Shown: positions 8,878 to 18,586, numbered from the stretch's first letter. The stretch: 64,000 nucleotides of DNA from an uncultured Oscillospiraceae bacterium (GCA_934593275.1 CAKTQE010000007.1:12084-76083); one strand, 5' to 3'. Notes: a model not told the origin generated them from the letters alone. Program-made: numbers and translations.

Positions 8878-9480
8878 TCAGAAACGGAAACTGTTTTCCA
8901 CCACACCGGGGAGACAGTCATAAATCGAGCAGCCCATTCTCTTTTCAAACTGGGCTTTGATGTCCAGCACCGTCTTCCAGCGGTCCACGGTTGCCGGGTG
9001 GACTCCATAGCGGAGGGCCACATCCACAAACCGCTTTTCAAGCCAACAGAAGCCGGTAGGCAACGCCAGGGCATCACACAGCTGCACCAGCCGGTCATAG
9101 TCATCGTAGACCGCCGATTTTACAAACCGGGCAAGATACTCTTTGTCTGCCTGGGGCATGTCGAAGACCCCAATCGAGGAGGCAATATCCTGAATCATAA
9201 AGGCGTGGGAAATGCAGATTTGAGCCGCTTTTTCCCAGCCACGGGCCATGCAGTACCGGTAGCCATCGATCAGGTGCCGTTCGGAACTGACCCCGGCGTG
9301 TCGGCCAATGTCATGGAGCAAACCGTAGACGTAGGCATCATAAGGGTCCAGCCCAGGGCATTGCTTTGCGATATTTTCACAGGCCATGGCCACATAGCGG
9401 CTGTGGGCCACCCAAGGCCCAGGATTTTCCATCCGGGCATCCACCAGGGCGTTTTCGGCATCATATTTTGTCAGCAGCAT
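8878..9480 (-). CDS. HD-domain protein (predicted phosphohydrolase)
   Basis: A 200-residue protein of the HD superfamily. A candidate first metal histidine is His26 (AHSRYVA), the HD pair is at 56-57 (LLHDIGRH), and a later conserved His lies in CISHAFM. Such proteins hydrolyse phosphate esters of nucleotides and related compounds; the substrate is not evident. Start chosen at the ATG after GAGGAATTAT; the in-frame extension upstream crosses a GC hairpin at 9500-9531 and has no homology. It is followed 8 bp later by the MFS gene, so the HD-MFS-HAD genes form one transcript. Confidence 0.82.
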   Translation of the reverse strand: MLLTKYDAENALVDARMENPGPWVAHSRYVAMACENIAKQCPGLDPYDAYVYGLLHDIGRHAGVSSERHLIDGYRYCMARGWEKAAQICISHAFMIQDIASSIGVFDMPQADKEYLARFVKSAVYDDYDRLVQLCDALALPTGFCWLEKRFVDVALRYGVHPATVDRWKTVLDIKAQFEKRMGCSIYDCLPGVVENSFRF

Positions 9481-9607
9481 ATAATTCCTCGCTTTCCGGA
9501 GGGCGGGCCGGGAAACCGGCCCGCCGGACATATTGGACTGGAATTGGAAAGTGGGCCTTTCCTGCTCCTTACTGACAGTATAATGCAGCATGGGCAGAAA
9601 TACTATC

Positions 9608-10540
9608 TCATTTACGCTGATTTTTATAACGTTCGTGCCAATCTCTGCGGTATTCCCAGGGTGTACACCGAAAACGCAGCCTGAAAATCTTCCCAAAGTA
9701 GCTGCCGGAGCCAAAGCCGCAGCCATAGGCGATCTGGGTAATCGGGGTGTCGGTATCTGACAGAAGCGCACAGGCTTTTTGCAGCCGGTACTCCCGGATA
9801 TATTCCACAGGTGTCATACGCAGATTGGTTTGAAACAGCCGAAAGCAGCTTCGTTTGCTGATATGGCCGTAGGCCGCCAATTGGTCAATAGAAATCGGAT
9901 TCTGATAGTGTTCGTGGATATAGACCATCAGTGCTTTTACCAGCCGGTCTGCGCCGTCTGTCCGTGGGTCTTCCCCCAAAAGCGGCCCTGCCTGTTTTAA
10001 TATCTTCTGCCAAATGGACATCAGGGACTCCCGCAGCTTCCACTCATAGCCCCATTCCGCAGGGGATAGTTGAAAGGCCCGGAGAATATCTTCCAGAATT
10101 TCCTTTTGACCGGCATCCTCAGAGGAAAAGGCCAGTATTTCCAGACCAGGCGCAGAGGTCAGAGGCAGAATGTATTTTTCTTCGATGCGGCTGCCATGGC
10201 CCCCTGCCAGAAACACCGGGTCAAACAAGTGCAGCAATTGCACATTGGGCCGGTTTCCGTCGGCCACACAGGTTGTATGCAGGACGTTGGTATTCACAAA
10301 GCCCCCGGAACCGGCAGGAAAGGTCTGATTTCCGTGGGGAGTGGTATATTCCACACAGCCGCTTTCCACATAAAATAGCTCCACCGCCTTATGCCAGTGC
10401 CAAGGCGCGCCCTGATTCATATACCGGTTCAGGACTGCACGGGTGGCAAGATAGGGGAAATCCAACGCCATTCCCGGCAACAACTCCTCCTTGCTTTCAT
10501 CCCGGATGTTGATTTCTTCCAGCAACTTTATGGATTCCAC
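9608..10540 (-). CDS. AraC-family transcriptional regulator
   Basis: A 310-residue regulator with an N-terminal cupin-like sensor (WHWHKAVELFYVESG near residue 47, metal or sugar-binding pocket) and a C-terminal pair of helix-turn-helix motifs (about residues 210-305). The second HTH carries the family signature ITQIAYGCGFGSGSYFGKIFR. It sits 127 bp upstream of the HD-MFS-HAD genes on the same strand, separated by a GC-rich hairpin without a T run, and is the likely regulator of that group. The inducer is unknown. The 10541-10773 gap holds a CTGTCAA repeat and a terminator only. Confidence 0.9.
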   Translation of the reverse strand: MESIKLLEEINIRDESKEELLPGMALDFPYLATRAVLNRYMNQGAPWHWHKAVELFYVESGCVEYTTPHGNQTFPAGSGGFVNTNVLHTTCVADGNRPNVQLLHLFDPVFLAGGHGSRIEEKYILPLTSAPGLEILAFSSEDAGQKEILEDILRAFQLSPAEWGYEWKLRESLMSIWQKILKQAGPLLGEDPRTDGADRLVKALMVYIHEHYQNPISIDQLAAYGHISKRSCFRLFQTNLRMTPVEYIREYRLQKACALLSDTDTPITQIAYGCGFGSGSYFGKIFRLRFRCTPWEYRRDWHERYKNQRK

Positions 10541-10701
10541 AGCTCTGCCCCTTTCCCACGGTTTCCTTTACTATAACACAGTGTTTCCCCAATTTCAATT
10601 TTGACGTTCCAATATTAAGGGAGTCTGTCATACCACCCTCGCCCCGTACAGGATTTGGGGCTATACCGACCAAACGGTATCCCCATGGACGACCCACCAA
10701 T

Positions 10702-10732
10702 AACTGTCAACTGTCCACTGTCAACTGTCAAC
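10702..10732. repeat. CTGTCAA tandem repeat
   Basis: Nearly identical to the 6844-6872 copy, and likewise followed at once by a GGGAACCG terminator hairpin. The repeat-plus-terminator unit therefore looks duplicated. Confidence 0.7.
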
Positions 10733-10733
10733 T

Positions 10734-10770
10734 AAAAACGGGAACCGCTATTCCATACGGTTCCCGTTTT
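10734..10770 (-). terminator. Terminator of the dipeptidase gene
   Basis: AAAACGGGAACCG and CGGTTCCCGTTTT form a 13-bp stem next to the dipeptidase stop codon; symmetric A/T runs allow use in both directions. Confidence 0.85.
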
Positions 10771-10773
10771 CAT

Positions 10774-12234
10774 TCAGTTGTCTCCCCGGTGGTAGCGGAT
10801 CTTCATATGCTCCGAGGCGTTTTTGAGGATTTGGGACAGGGCTTTGTCGGAGGACTCTTTGACCATGGCCAGAATTTTTTCATTGGCTTCCAAAAGGATC
10901 TCCGGGGAAGCACCCTCCAATATTTTTTGGTCGTACTCTTCCAGATACTGCTGGCCCCGGTTCATCACGGTGTTGCGGTAGCGTTCGTTGTACAGCAGGG
11001 CCGAACCCAGGTGGGCATCGGTCAGGGCGGCGATCAGGCGGCTGTGCCAGTACATGTAGTCGGTGGATACGGTTTCTGTGGTACCGCTGATGTACTTGGG
11101 GAAGCCGGAAACACCGGTGTACACCGGGAAACAGGCGGTAAAGCCGCTGCCGCCCATGGACAGCCACTGGACGCCCTGGATGGGCTGGGGCAGGTATCCA
11201 CGGATTTGCTGAATGCCGCAAACGTCACTGTTGGGGACGGCGATGGTCCGGTATTTGCCCTTGGCGGGGGAATTCTTGTCATAGGGGTCGTAGGGGGTAC
11301 CCTGGTAGTAAGAACCCAGTACATACCGCACGTCCTCCACCGTAACTTTCCGTTCCGGACGGAAAGACCAGGGGATGTCGTTGCTCTCCGGGGTGAAGTC
11401 CGCCCCCACGCCGTCCCAACGGTAGGTCCGGGGCAGGAAGTAGCGGGCCATGAACCAGGCCCGGGGGGTATTGTAAATGTGGTCCGCGTCACGCTGGGAG
11501 CCAAAGGCCAGCCGGGGGTTGAAGCTGTCCCCCAAATCCAGGGCCAGATGGTGCCGCTCCACAAAGGCCTTTAAATCCTTGGAACACAGATGCTCTTTCT
11601 GCGGCCCATAGGCATCGGCAAAGTCAAAATTGTCCAGACCAAACTGGTTGGGCATGATCACCACCCGGTCATCCGGTACCCGCCGGGCGATCCAGTGGTG
11701 GCCGCCGATGGTTTCCAGCCACCAAACTTCCTGGCCGTCGGCAAAGGCCATGCCGTTGGCTTCATCGGTGCCGTATTGCTCCAAAAGTTCTCCGGTGCGC
11801 AGCACGCCCTCCCGGGCGGTGTGGATGTAGGGCAGCACCAGGGTCACCAAATCTTCTTCCCCAATGCCCCCAGGAATTTCTTGGCTGCTCCGGCCTTTTT
11901 TGGGCTGGTATTCCACATAGGGGTCTGCCCCCAGAACCCGGGCGTTGGAGGTAATGGTCTCCGTGGCGGTCATGGCCACGTTGGCCCGGTTGATGCCGCA
12001 GGCGGGCCAAAGGCCGTTGGTTTTCGTCACATTGGGGCAGTCCGTATACCCCAGGGCGTTTCCGGGCAGGGGAACGGTCAGATGGGAGCGGACGGATTTG
12101 TAGCTTCCCGGCTCTTTCCGAGGGCCATGGGCCAAAACACGCTTGGACTCAAAGCCGCCGTCATCATTCCGGGCAATGATGGTAGAACCGTCATAGCTGG
12201 CGTTTCTGCCCACCAGAATCGTGGTACAAGGCAT
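10774..12234 (-). CDS. C69-family dipeptidase
   Basis: Ntn-hydrolase of peptidase family C69, 486 residues, predicted to cleave dipeptides. The catalytic Cys is the third residue of the chosen start (MPCTTILVGR), where the family expects it after N-terminal trimming. This strongly supports ATG 12234 over the in-frame extension to 12357, which is encoded by a repeat element. IIARNDDG near residue 20 and a C-terminal region with GVQWLSMG, MYWHSR and LGSALLYN are typical. The 161-bp MITE-like element ends only 22 bp before the start codon, so the native leader has been replaced or shortened; GGAG remains 10 bp upstream as the ribosome site. Confidence 0.92.
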   Translation of the reverse strand: MPCTTILVGRNASYDGSTIIARNDDGGFESKRVLAHGPRKEPGSYKSVRSHLTVPLPGNALGYTDCPNVTKTNGLWPACGINRANVAMTATETITSNARVLGADPYVEYQPKKGRSSQEIPGGIGEEDLVTLVLPYIHTAREGVLRTGELLEQYGTDEANGMAFADGQEVWWLETIGGHHWIARRVPDDRVVIMPNQFGLDNFDFADAYGPQKEHLCSKDLKAFVERHHLALDLGDSFNPRLAFGSQRDADHIYNTPRAWFMARYFLPRTYRWDGVGADFTPESNDIPWSFRPERKVTVEDVRYVLGSYYQGTPYDPYDKNSPAKGKYRTIAVPNSDVCGIQQIRGYLPQPIQGVQWLSMGGSGFTACFPVYTGVSGFPKYISGTTETVSTDYMYWHSRLIAALTDAHLGSALLYNERYRNTVMNRGQQYLEEYDQKILEGASPEILLEANEKILAMVKESSDKALSQILKNASEHMKIRYHRGDN

Positions 12235-12255
12235 TGAAATACGCTCCGTTTCTTG

Positions 12256-12416
12256 GGAAACTCTGAATAAATCGTCTGCGGCTGAGCGGCGAATCTTTTG
12301 CCCCCAGACTGCGGTTTGAAAAATGGGAAATACATACAGTATTCCCTCATTTTCCAAACCTTGTCTGGAAACAAAATCTTTCGCCGTCAGCCCTTGCCGA
12401 TTTAATCAGAGCTTCC
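12256..12416. mobile_element. 161-bp MITE-like palindromic element, copy A
   Basis: One of three copies of exactly 161 bp (also 24018-24178 and 39973-40133). The ends are inverted: GGAAACTCTGAATAAATCG at the left and the complement of GGAAGCTCTGATTAAATCGG at the right. Homology continues inward for about 45 bp (CGGCGAA-TTTTG on both arms) and the whole element can fold into one hairpin. It codes for no protein. Size and structure fit a non-autonomous element moved by a transposase encoded elsewhere. Confidence 0.8.
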
Positions 12417-12429
12417 CTATATATATTTT

Positions 12430-13041
12430 TTATCTGGTTGGTTTCAGACGCTTTAGGGTGTCGGCGGCATCCTGCAGGGCCAGACGGCTGGAAGATACAG
12501 CGGATTGCAGGGTGTCCAGCTGCGCACTGACCTGCTGGGAAATGCCGGTCATCTGCCGCAGGGCACTTTCCACTCTGGCGGAAGCCTGGGTCAGCACCGC
12601 GCCGGTCTCGGAATAGACCTGCTCTGCCCGCTCCCGGGCCACCCGCTCGGTGCGCTCGGCACGGCGGTAGGCTTCCAACTCCTGGTTGGATTCCAGCTTG
12701 GCACCGCTGGCCTGCACCATGGCCTCTTTCCGGGCCTGCTGGGCCTCCTCCAGCTGGCATTGCAGTTGGGAAAGCTGCTGCATAGCCACTTCTTTCTGGG
12801 CCAGGGCTTCCTCCCGCTGCTGGCGGGCCTGCGTCAATTCCTCCTGCAAGTCCAGCACCCGGGCTTCCAGGGCCAGACGCTGGGGGTCAACGGTGGGCTT
12901 GCTCTGCTGCTGCCGCAGGGCTTCCAGCTCCGTATTCAGCTGGGTCAACTCCGTATTGTGCCGGTTGTTCAGGTATTCTAAGTAATTGGCCACATCCTGC
13001 CGGTTAAAGCCCCGGAGGGCGGAACGAAAGTTCAGATTCAT
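12430..13041 (-). CDS. DivIVA-like coiled-coil protein
   Basis: A 203-residue protein. The first 35 residues (FRSALRGFNRQDVANYLEYL) match the DivIVA/GpsB membrane-curvature domain. The rest, about residues 30-190, is a long Glu/Gln/Ala-rich coiled coil with LQEEL, QQREEAL and similar heptads. Such proteins sit at division sites or poles and organise cell-wall or division factors. The start is the ATG after GGAG; an in-frame extension to 13224 has no homology. It follows the CmpB-like membrane protein by 74 bp on the same strand. The MITE copy A lies 13 bp after the stop and may act as its terminator. Confidence 0.8.
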   Translation of the reverse strand: MNLNFRSALRGFNRQDVANYLEYLNNRHNTELTQLNTELEALRQQQSKPTVDPQRLALEARVLDLQEELTQARQQREEALAQKEVAMQQLSQLQCQLEEAQQARKEAMVQASGAKLESNQELEAYRRAERTERVARERAEQVYSETGAVLTQASARVESALRQMTGISQQVSAQLDTLQSAVSSSRLALQDAADTLKRLKPTR

Positions 13042-13115
13042 AGAGCAGTCTCCATTATTTGGGATTTGTCCCATTATATCACAGAAAACCCCAGAAAACA
13101 ATAGAGCGTGCCATC

Positions 13116-14144
13116 TTAACGGAATACCATATTGGCAAAAATCCGCTGCATTCTGGCATCGGGGAAGCGGCTGTCCAGGAATGCCCAGAACGCGTTGGAC
13201 GCGGCAATGCCCTCCACCCGGCAAGACCAGCGGAACACCGTCAGGAGGGTCACCACGCAGTCAAAAACAAAGAACGCCGTCAGGCACCAGGTGAGCATCT
13301 TGCCAAAGCGGTTGGGGATTTTCAGAATCAGCTGGGCCATAAAGGGATACAGGGTCTTTACCCAGAAAATCCCCAAAAAGCCCCAGAAAATGGAGTACAG
13401 CAGGCAAATTCTGCCGTTGAGATTAAAAGGCATGTGGCTGTAATCCCAGCTGACGGAGCCAAAGAGCAGCTCCTGCGCCCAGGAGCAGAAATATTCCAGA
13501 ACGCTGCCCACCAGGAAGCCCCCCAGGAAGGACAGCCAACGGCCCCGGTTCCGGAACCGGTAGAGGGCCAGGGTCAGGGCCAAGGCACCGGCCCCGTAGA
13601 CCATATTAAAGGGGCCATAGACCAGACCCGAACGGCTTTCCAGATAGCCGTTGGTCACCAGGCACCACAAAAGCTCAATGACCACGCCCCCAAAGCAGCC
13701 GATAAAGCACACCAGCAGCAGCTTGTAAAGATTCATCCCCGCCGCGAAGTGACCGCTGCGGGTCTCCTCCAGGTCGATAACGGCGTTGGCCGGGGCCGTC
13801 AGCTTCCGGTGGTGCTGCCGGGTCACATCGTCCCAGCGGGCGGAAAGCTCATCGTAGTTTTCAAGCAGCTTCCCGTTGGTCCGAACCAGATTGGTGGAAG
13901 CCCGGCGGTAGGAGCGCAGCCGCTGCATGACGGCGGTATCCAGCTGTTCCGGGTCCTGGGCCTGGGCCAGATCTTCATAAAGGCTTTCCAGGCTGGGCTG
14001 GCCCTGTTCCAGGGTTTGCAGCACCCTTTGAGAATCCTCCTCCACCGGCGTCACCACGTCCCGTTCCGTGATGCTGTCATACTCCCGGATGGCCTTTTTC
14101 CACTGCCTGATTTTTTCTTTCCGGGCTTTCTTTTCTTGTTTCAT
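13116..14144 (-). CDS. CmpB-type membrane protein (putative ABC-transporter type IV family)
   Basis: 342 residues: a charged soluble N-terminal part (about 1-135, rich in Lys/Glu) and then five or six membrane segments with family features such as GPFNMVYGAGAL and SWDYSHMPFNLNGRICLLYS. Pfam names the family after a putative ABC permease, but function is not established. The gene diverges from a second member of the same family at 14334, sharing a 190-bp promoter region, and precedes the DivIVA-like gene. The extra N-terminal domain distinguishes it from its neighbour. Confidence 0.75.
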   Translation of the reverse strand: MKQEKKARKEKIRQWKKAIREYDSITERDVVTPVEEDSQRVLQTLEQGQPSLESLYEDLAQAQDPEQLDTAVMQRLRSYRRASTNLVRTNGKLLENYDELSARWDDVTRQHHRKLTAPANAVIDLEETRSGHFAAGMNLYKLLLVCFIGCFGGVVIELLWCLVTNGYLESRSGLVYGPFNMVYGAGALALTLALYRFRNRGRWLSFLGGFLVGSVLEYFCSWAQELLFGSVSWDYSHMPFNLNGRICLLYSIFWGFLGIFWVKTLYPFMAQLILKIPNRFGKMLTWCLTAFFVFDCVVTLLTVFRWSCRVEGIAASNAFWAFLDSRFPDARMQRIFANMVFR

Positions 14145-14270
14145 ATTGGTCTTCCTTTCTGCTCTATTCCATACGTACCCATTTTTGCCTGTGATTCTAC
14201 AATGTCAATCTCAATTCTTTCTCAACTGTTTTTGAACAAAATGTGAAATTCGAATAATTGCAAAAAGTTA

Positions 14271-14299
14271 TTGACGTACCGGTTTTTTCGTGATAAAAC
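14271..14299 (+). promoter_or_regulatory. Promoter of the CmpB-FtsH-GT8 operon
   Basis: TTGACG (14271-14276), 17 bp, TAAAAC (14294-14299), about 35 bp before the first gene. The -10 element is weak. Confidence 0.45.
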
Positions 14300-14333
14300 A
14301 GTTTTATAAGGAACAATTTAGGAGGATTCCAGG

Positions 14334-15074
14334 ATGAATGTATTTTTAACCCTTGCCTGTCTGTTTTTCATCGGCAGCGTGGCCGGATGGGTCATTGAGC
14401 TGCTGTTCCGCAACATCGTACACCACAATAAAAAGTGGGTGAACCCCGGCTTCTGCACAGGACCGTATCTGCCCATTTACGGTTTCGGCCTGTGTACACT
14501 GTATCTGCTGGCAAGCCTTGAAAGCTACGGCCTGATTCAGAACCCGGTGTGGAACAAAATCGCCCTTTTTGCCGCCATGGCCGTGGGCATGACCCTGATC
14601 GAGTATATCGCCGGTATTTTCTGCCTGAAATATTTCAAGGTCATGCTGTGGGATTACTCCGACATGTGGGGCAACATCCAGGGGCTGATCTGCCCTCTGT
14701 TCTCCTTTTTCTGGGCGGTGATGGGGGCTATGTATTACTTCCTCATTCATCCCTATGTGCTGGGTGCCTTGGATTGGCTTTCCCGGAATCTGGCGTTCTC
14801 GTTCTTTATCGGCATGTTCTTTGGGGTATTTATCATTGACGTGTGCCATTCCGCCAACCTGGTGGTAAAGCTCAAGGCCTTTGCCGAGGAGAACCGGATG
14901 GTGGTCCGCTACGAGGCCGTCAAGAAGCACATCCGGGAGAATTTCGAGGACAGCAACATCCGCCTCAAATACAACTTCTTCCGTCCGTTCCGTGACGAGC
15001 GTCCCCTGGAAGAACGCCTGAAAGAAATGCGGGAAAAGCTGGAACGCTTCAAGCTGCAAAACAACAAAACCTAA
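14334..15074 (+). CDS. CmpB-type membrane protein, short paralogue
   Basis: 246 residues with about six hydrophobic segments and the same family pattern as the 13116-14144 gene: GWVIELLFRN, GPYLPIYGFG, LWDYSDMWGNIQGLICP. The last 60 residues are a charged, probably helical cytoplasmic tail. AGGAGG precedes the ATG. Only 12 bp separate it from ftsH, so the two are co-transcribed, and a role with FtsH in membrane protein handling is possible but unproven. Confidence 0.78.
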   Translation: MNVFLTLACLFFIGSVAGWVIELLFRNIVHHNKKWVNPGFCTGPYLPIYGFGLCTLYLLASLESYGLIQNPVWNKIALFAAMAVGMTLIEYIAGIFCLKYFKVMLWDYSDMWGNIQGLICPLFSFFWAVMGAMYYFLIHPYVLGALDWLSRNLAFSFFIGMFFGVFIIDVCHSANLVVKLKAFAEENRMVVRYEAVKKHIRENFEDSNIRLKYNFFRPFRDERPLEERLKEMREKLERFKLQNNKT

Positions 15075-15086
15075 GGAGGTTTTTCC

Positions 15087-16901
15087 ATGAACGAAGTCAA
15101 ACAGCCGAAAAAACCGCTGATTTGGTACTACAGCGTGGTACTCATCGCCATCCTGCTTTTCAATGTCCTGGTGATGCCCATGATCGCGGACATGAAAATC
15201 AAGGAAGTGGACTACGGCACCTTTATGTCCATGACGGAGCAAAAGGATATTGGCCGGGTGGAGATTCAGGACAACCAGATCTTGTTTACCAACAAAGACG
15301 ATTCCCAGATTTTCAAAACCGGTCTGCTGGACGACCCGGGCCGGACGGAGCGGCTCTATGAAGCCGGGGCAAAATTTTCCGGAGAAATCGTAGAGGAGAC
15401 CTCTCCCATCCTGAATTTCTTTCTCTACTTCCTCCTGCCCATGCTCATCTTTGCGGGGTTGGGTCAGATTCTGTCCCGGAAGATGATGGACAAAATGGGC
15501 GGCCCCAACGCCATGTCCTTTAACATGGGCAAATCCAACGCCAAGGTCTATGTCAAGTCCTCTGACGGCATCCGGTTTTCCGATGTGGCCGGTGTGGACG
15601 AGGCAGAGGAAAGCCTGTCCGAAATCGTCAATTACCTCCATGACCCCTCCAAATATCGGGAGATCGGTGCCACCATGCCCAAGGGCGTGCTGCTGGTAGG
15701 CCCTCCGGGTACCGGCAAGACCATGCTGGCCAAGGCCGTGGCCGGTGAGGCGGATGTGCCGTTTTTCTCCATCTCCGGCTCGGAGTTTGTGGAAATGTTC
15801 GTGGGCATGGGTGCCAGCAAGGTCCGGGACCTGTTCAAACAGGCCAAGGAAAAGGCCCCCTGCATTGTCTTCATTGACGAGATCGACGCCATCGGCCAGA
15901 AGCGTTCCGGCGGGGCCTACGGCGGCAACGACGAGCGGGAGCAGACCCTGAACCAGCTGCTGACGGAAATGGACGGCTTTGAGGGGAACTCCGGGGTCAT
16001 GATCCTGGCGGCCACCAACCGGCCGGAGTCTCTGGACCCGGCCCTGACCCGGCCTGGCCGTTTTGACCGGCGGGTGCCGGTGGAGCTGCCGGACCTGAAA
16101 GGACGGCAGGAAATCCTGAAAGTCCACGCCAAAAAGGTACGGCTGACAGACGATGTGAACTTTGAAACCATCGCCCGGATGGCCTCCGGTGCCAGCGGCG
16201 CGGAACTGGCCAACATCATCAACGAGGCCGCCCTCCGGGCCGTCCGGGATGGCCGGAAAGCCGCCTGTGAAGCAGACCTGGAAGAATCCATTGAAACCGT
16301 CATCGCAGGCTACCAGAAGAAGAACGCCATTCTGACGGACAAAGAAAAACTGGCGGTTGCCTACCATGAAATCGGCCACGCGCTGGTTGCCGCCTTGCAG
16401 ACCCACTCTGCCCCGGTGCAGAAAATCACCATCATCCCCCGGACCTCCGGTGCCTTGGGCTACACCATGCAGGTGGAGGAGGGCAACCACTATCTGATGA
16501 CCCGGGAGGAACTGGAAAACAAAATCGCCACCCTTACCGGTGGACGGGCGGCAGAGGAGATCGCCGTTGGCTCCATTTCCACCGGAGCCTCCAACGACAT
16601 TGAACAGGCCACCAAACTGGCCCGGGCCATGATCACCCGGTACGGCATGAGCGAGGAATTTGACATGGTGGCCCTGGAAACCGTCTCCAACCAGTATCTG
16701 GGCGGCGACACCAGCCTGAGCTGCTCTGCCCAGACCCAGACTCGCATTGACGAACTGGTGGTAAAGCTGGTCAAGCAGCAGCACGACAAGGCCCTGACCC
16801 TGCTGCGGGAAAATCGGGACAAGCTGGAAACCCTGTCCCGGCACCTGTATGAAAAGGAAACCATCACCGGTGACGAATTCATGGAGCTGATGAAGCAATG
16901 A
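15087..16901 (+). CDS. ftsH: ATP-dependent zinc metalloprotease FtsH
   Basis: Membrane-anchored AAA+ protease, 604 residues, that extracts and degrades membrane and regulatory proteins. There is one transmembrane segment at about 13-34 and a second near 107-128, with a short external domain between. Walker A GPPGTGKT is at 205-212, Walker B VFIDEID at 261-267 and the second region of homology [19 protein letters not shown] near 311. The zinc site is HEIGH at 427-431, where most family members have HEAGH, with a third ligand Asp near 504. Length is slightly short, as the C-terminal tail is reduced. AAGGAGG precedes the ATG. Confidence 0.95.
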   Translation: MNEVKQPKKPLIWYYSVVLIAILLFNVLVMPMIADMKIKEVDYGTFMSMTEQKDIGRVEIQDNQILFTNKDDSQIFKTGLLDDPGRTERLYEAGAKFSGEIVEETSPILNFFLYFLLPMLIFAGLGQILSRKMMDKMGGPNAMSFNMGKSNAKVYVKSSDGIRFSDVAGVDEAEESLSEIVNYLHDPSKYREIGATMPKGVLLVGPPGTGKTMLAKAVAGEADVPFFSISGSEFVEMFVGMGASKVRDLFKQAKEKAPCIVFIDEIDAIGQKRSGGAYGGNDEREQTLNQLLTEMDGFEGNSGVMILAATNRPESLDPALTRPGRFDRRVPVELPDLKGRQEILKVHAKKVRLTDDVNFETIARMASGASGAELANIINEAALRAVRDGRKAACEADLEESIETVIAGYQKKNAILTDKEKLAVAYHEIGHALVAALQTHSAPVQKITIIPRTSGALGYTMQVEEGNHYLMTREELENKIATLTGGRAAEEIAVGSISTGASNDIEQATKLARAMITRYGMSEEFDMVALETVSNQYLGGDTSLSCSAQTQTRIDELVVKLVKQQHDKALTLLRENRDKLETLSRHLYEKETITGDEFMELMKQ

Positions 16902-17695
16902 ATCTGCTGTTCTGCATCAATGCCAAATTCCAACCCCTGCTGTGCCAGTGCCTGCGCTCCATCGTCCTTCACGGCGGGGAAGACCGGTACGATGCCTACA
17001 TCCTCCACTCCGACTTAAGCCCCGAGGATATGGACACTATTCGGCAGGTCAGTCCCCAGGTGCATTGCACGTTCCTGCCTGTGGACCCGGCACTTTTTGA
17101 GGGCTTCCCGGAGCGAAAACGCTACCCCAGGCAAATCTATTACCGGCTGGCGGCCCCGCTGCTGCTGCCAAAGCAGCTGGACCGGATTCTATACCTGGAT
17201 GTGGACACCCTGGTGATCAACCCCCTGAAAAACTTTTATACCATGGATTTTCAGGGAAACTACTACATCGCCTGTACCCACATCCGGGAGACCCTGACCC
17301 GGCTCAACGACCTGCGGCTGAAAGTACCGGAAGGCTCCCCCTATGTCAACACCGGCGTCATGATGCTAAACCTTTCCGCCCTGCGGCAGAACCTCACCAT
17401 GGAGCAAATTCGGGATACCGCCCTGCAAAAGGTGGACTCTTTCTGGCTGCCGGACCAGGACCTGCTGACCGTCATGCACGGGGATAAAATCCTCCTGGCC
17501 GATGCCCAGAAGTTTAACCTCAGTGACCGCATCCTGAACTTCTACAACGCCGACCCCCGGAACCCCCGCCACGACCTGGCCTGGGTCCGGGAAAACACCG
17601 TCATCCTCCACTTCTGCGGCAAAAACCGCCCGTGGAACCCCCATTACGTGGGAACATTAGGCGTTTTCTACCAGGAATTGTTGGAAACGCCCTGA
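16898..17695 (+). CDS. Glycosyltransferase family 8 protein
   Basis: A 265-residue GT8 (GT-A fold) enzyme that transfers a sugar, usually glucose or galactose, from a UDP-sugar. The metal/nucleotide motif LDVDT is at about 100-104, a conserved NTGVMMLNL follows near 149, and a C-terminal HFCGKNRPW carries the second metal-site histidine. Its start overlaps the ftsH stop by 4 bp (ATGA). It may act on lipopolysaccharide-like or teichoic/capsular material. The acceptor is unknown and the link with FtsH looks positional only. Confidence 0.88.
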   Translation: MNLLFCINAKFQPLLCQCLRSIVLHGGEDRYDAYILHSDLSPEDMDTIRQVSPQVHCTFLPVDPALFEGFPERKRYPRQIYYRLAAPLLLPKQLDRILYLDVDTLVINPLKNFYTMDFQGNYYIACTHIRETLTRLNDLRLKVPEGSPYVNTGVMMLNLSALRQNLTMEQIRDTALQKVDSFWLPDQDLLTVMHGDKILLADAQKFNLSDRILNFYNADPRNPRHDLAWVRENTVILHFCGKNRPWNPHYVGTLGVFYQELLETP

Positions 17696-17704
17696 AAAAC
17701 CGCC

Positions 17705-17741
17705 AAACGCCGCCCCACCAAAACCGGGACGGCGTTTTTTC
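17705..17741 (+). terminator. Terminator after the GT8 gene
   Basis: AACGCCG and CGGCGTT pair across a short loop, followed by TTTTTT. Confidence 0.85.
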
Positions 17742-17754
17742 GCATTTTTTGTAA

Positions 17755-18584
17755 TGCAAAACGATAATAGACACGTTAAATATACGGTATTTGTAACAAA
17801 TGTATCGTAGGGGTGGTGCTTCGCGCAGCAAATCAAAATCAATTGATTGCCGGGGGCAATCACACCGCAATTCCATCGGCAACCTGCCGCCCGCCACGTG
17901 GGATGTATAACCTGTGGGGTTGAATGGTAGCACCCGAAACGTGGTACCCCCACTGTAGCGGCGGCAATCTGCCGCCATTGGCCGTAAGGCCACTCGTTGG
18001 ATGTTCGTATCCGTAGTATCCCACGGTGCCAGCCCCTCGCCGGGGCTGGATGGCGTTGGGTCAACGCCGCTACATTGTTCCGTATATGGGGTGAATGGTA
18101 CCACCCGAAACGTGGTACCCCCACTGTAGCGGCGGCAATCTGCCGCCATCCGGCCGCAAGGCCGGAATCGTGGTACGTTTACATTTGTAACAGCCAAACC
18201 AGAAACGTCTGTCATTCCGACCGTAGCGTTAGCGGAGTGGAGGAATCCACCACGTTGGAGAATGAACCACCACAAGATAAAAATTGCCACATGGGAAGAT
18301 TCCTCGACTCCGCTCGGAATGACATGTCGGGGGTGGTACCGTTCAACCAAATGGGTTATATTTACAACGGGGCCAGCCCCTCGCCGGGGCTGGATGGCGT
18401 TGGGTCAACACCGCTACATTGTTCCGTATATGGGGTCGCACCATTCACCCGCACAGGTTATGTTCGATACGTGGCGGGCGGCCTACGGTAACGTACCACG
18501 TTTTTTGCATTTTTTGTAATGCGAAACGATGATAGATACGTTGAAAATACGGTAATACGGAACAAATATATCGTATGGGTATTG
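17755..18584. repeat. Repeat mosaic 2 (non-coding)
   Basis: About 830 bp without a gene, made of the same blocks as mosaic 1, several in reverse order. They include the AT-rich block with GATTGCCGGGGGCAATC (17760-17870), repeated GTAGCGGCGGCAATCTGCCGCC at 17954 and 18126, and AGCCCCTCGCCGGGGCTGG at 18030 and 18370. CATTCCGA/GAGGAATCC blocks lie around 18212-18335, and the AT-rich block recurs at 18508-18584. Protein-like ORFs are absent. Confidence 0.8.
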
Positions 18585-18586
18585 CC

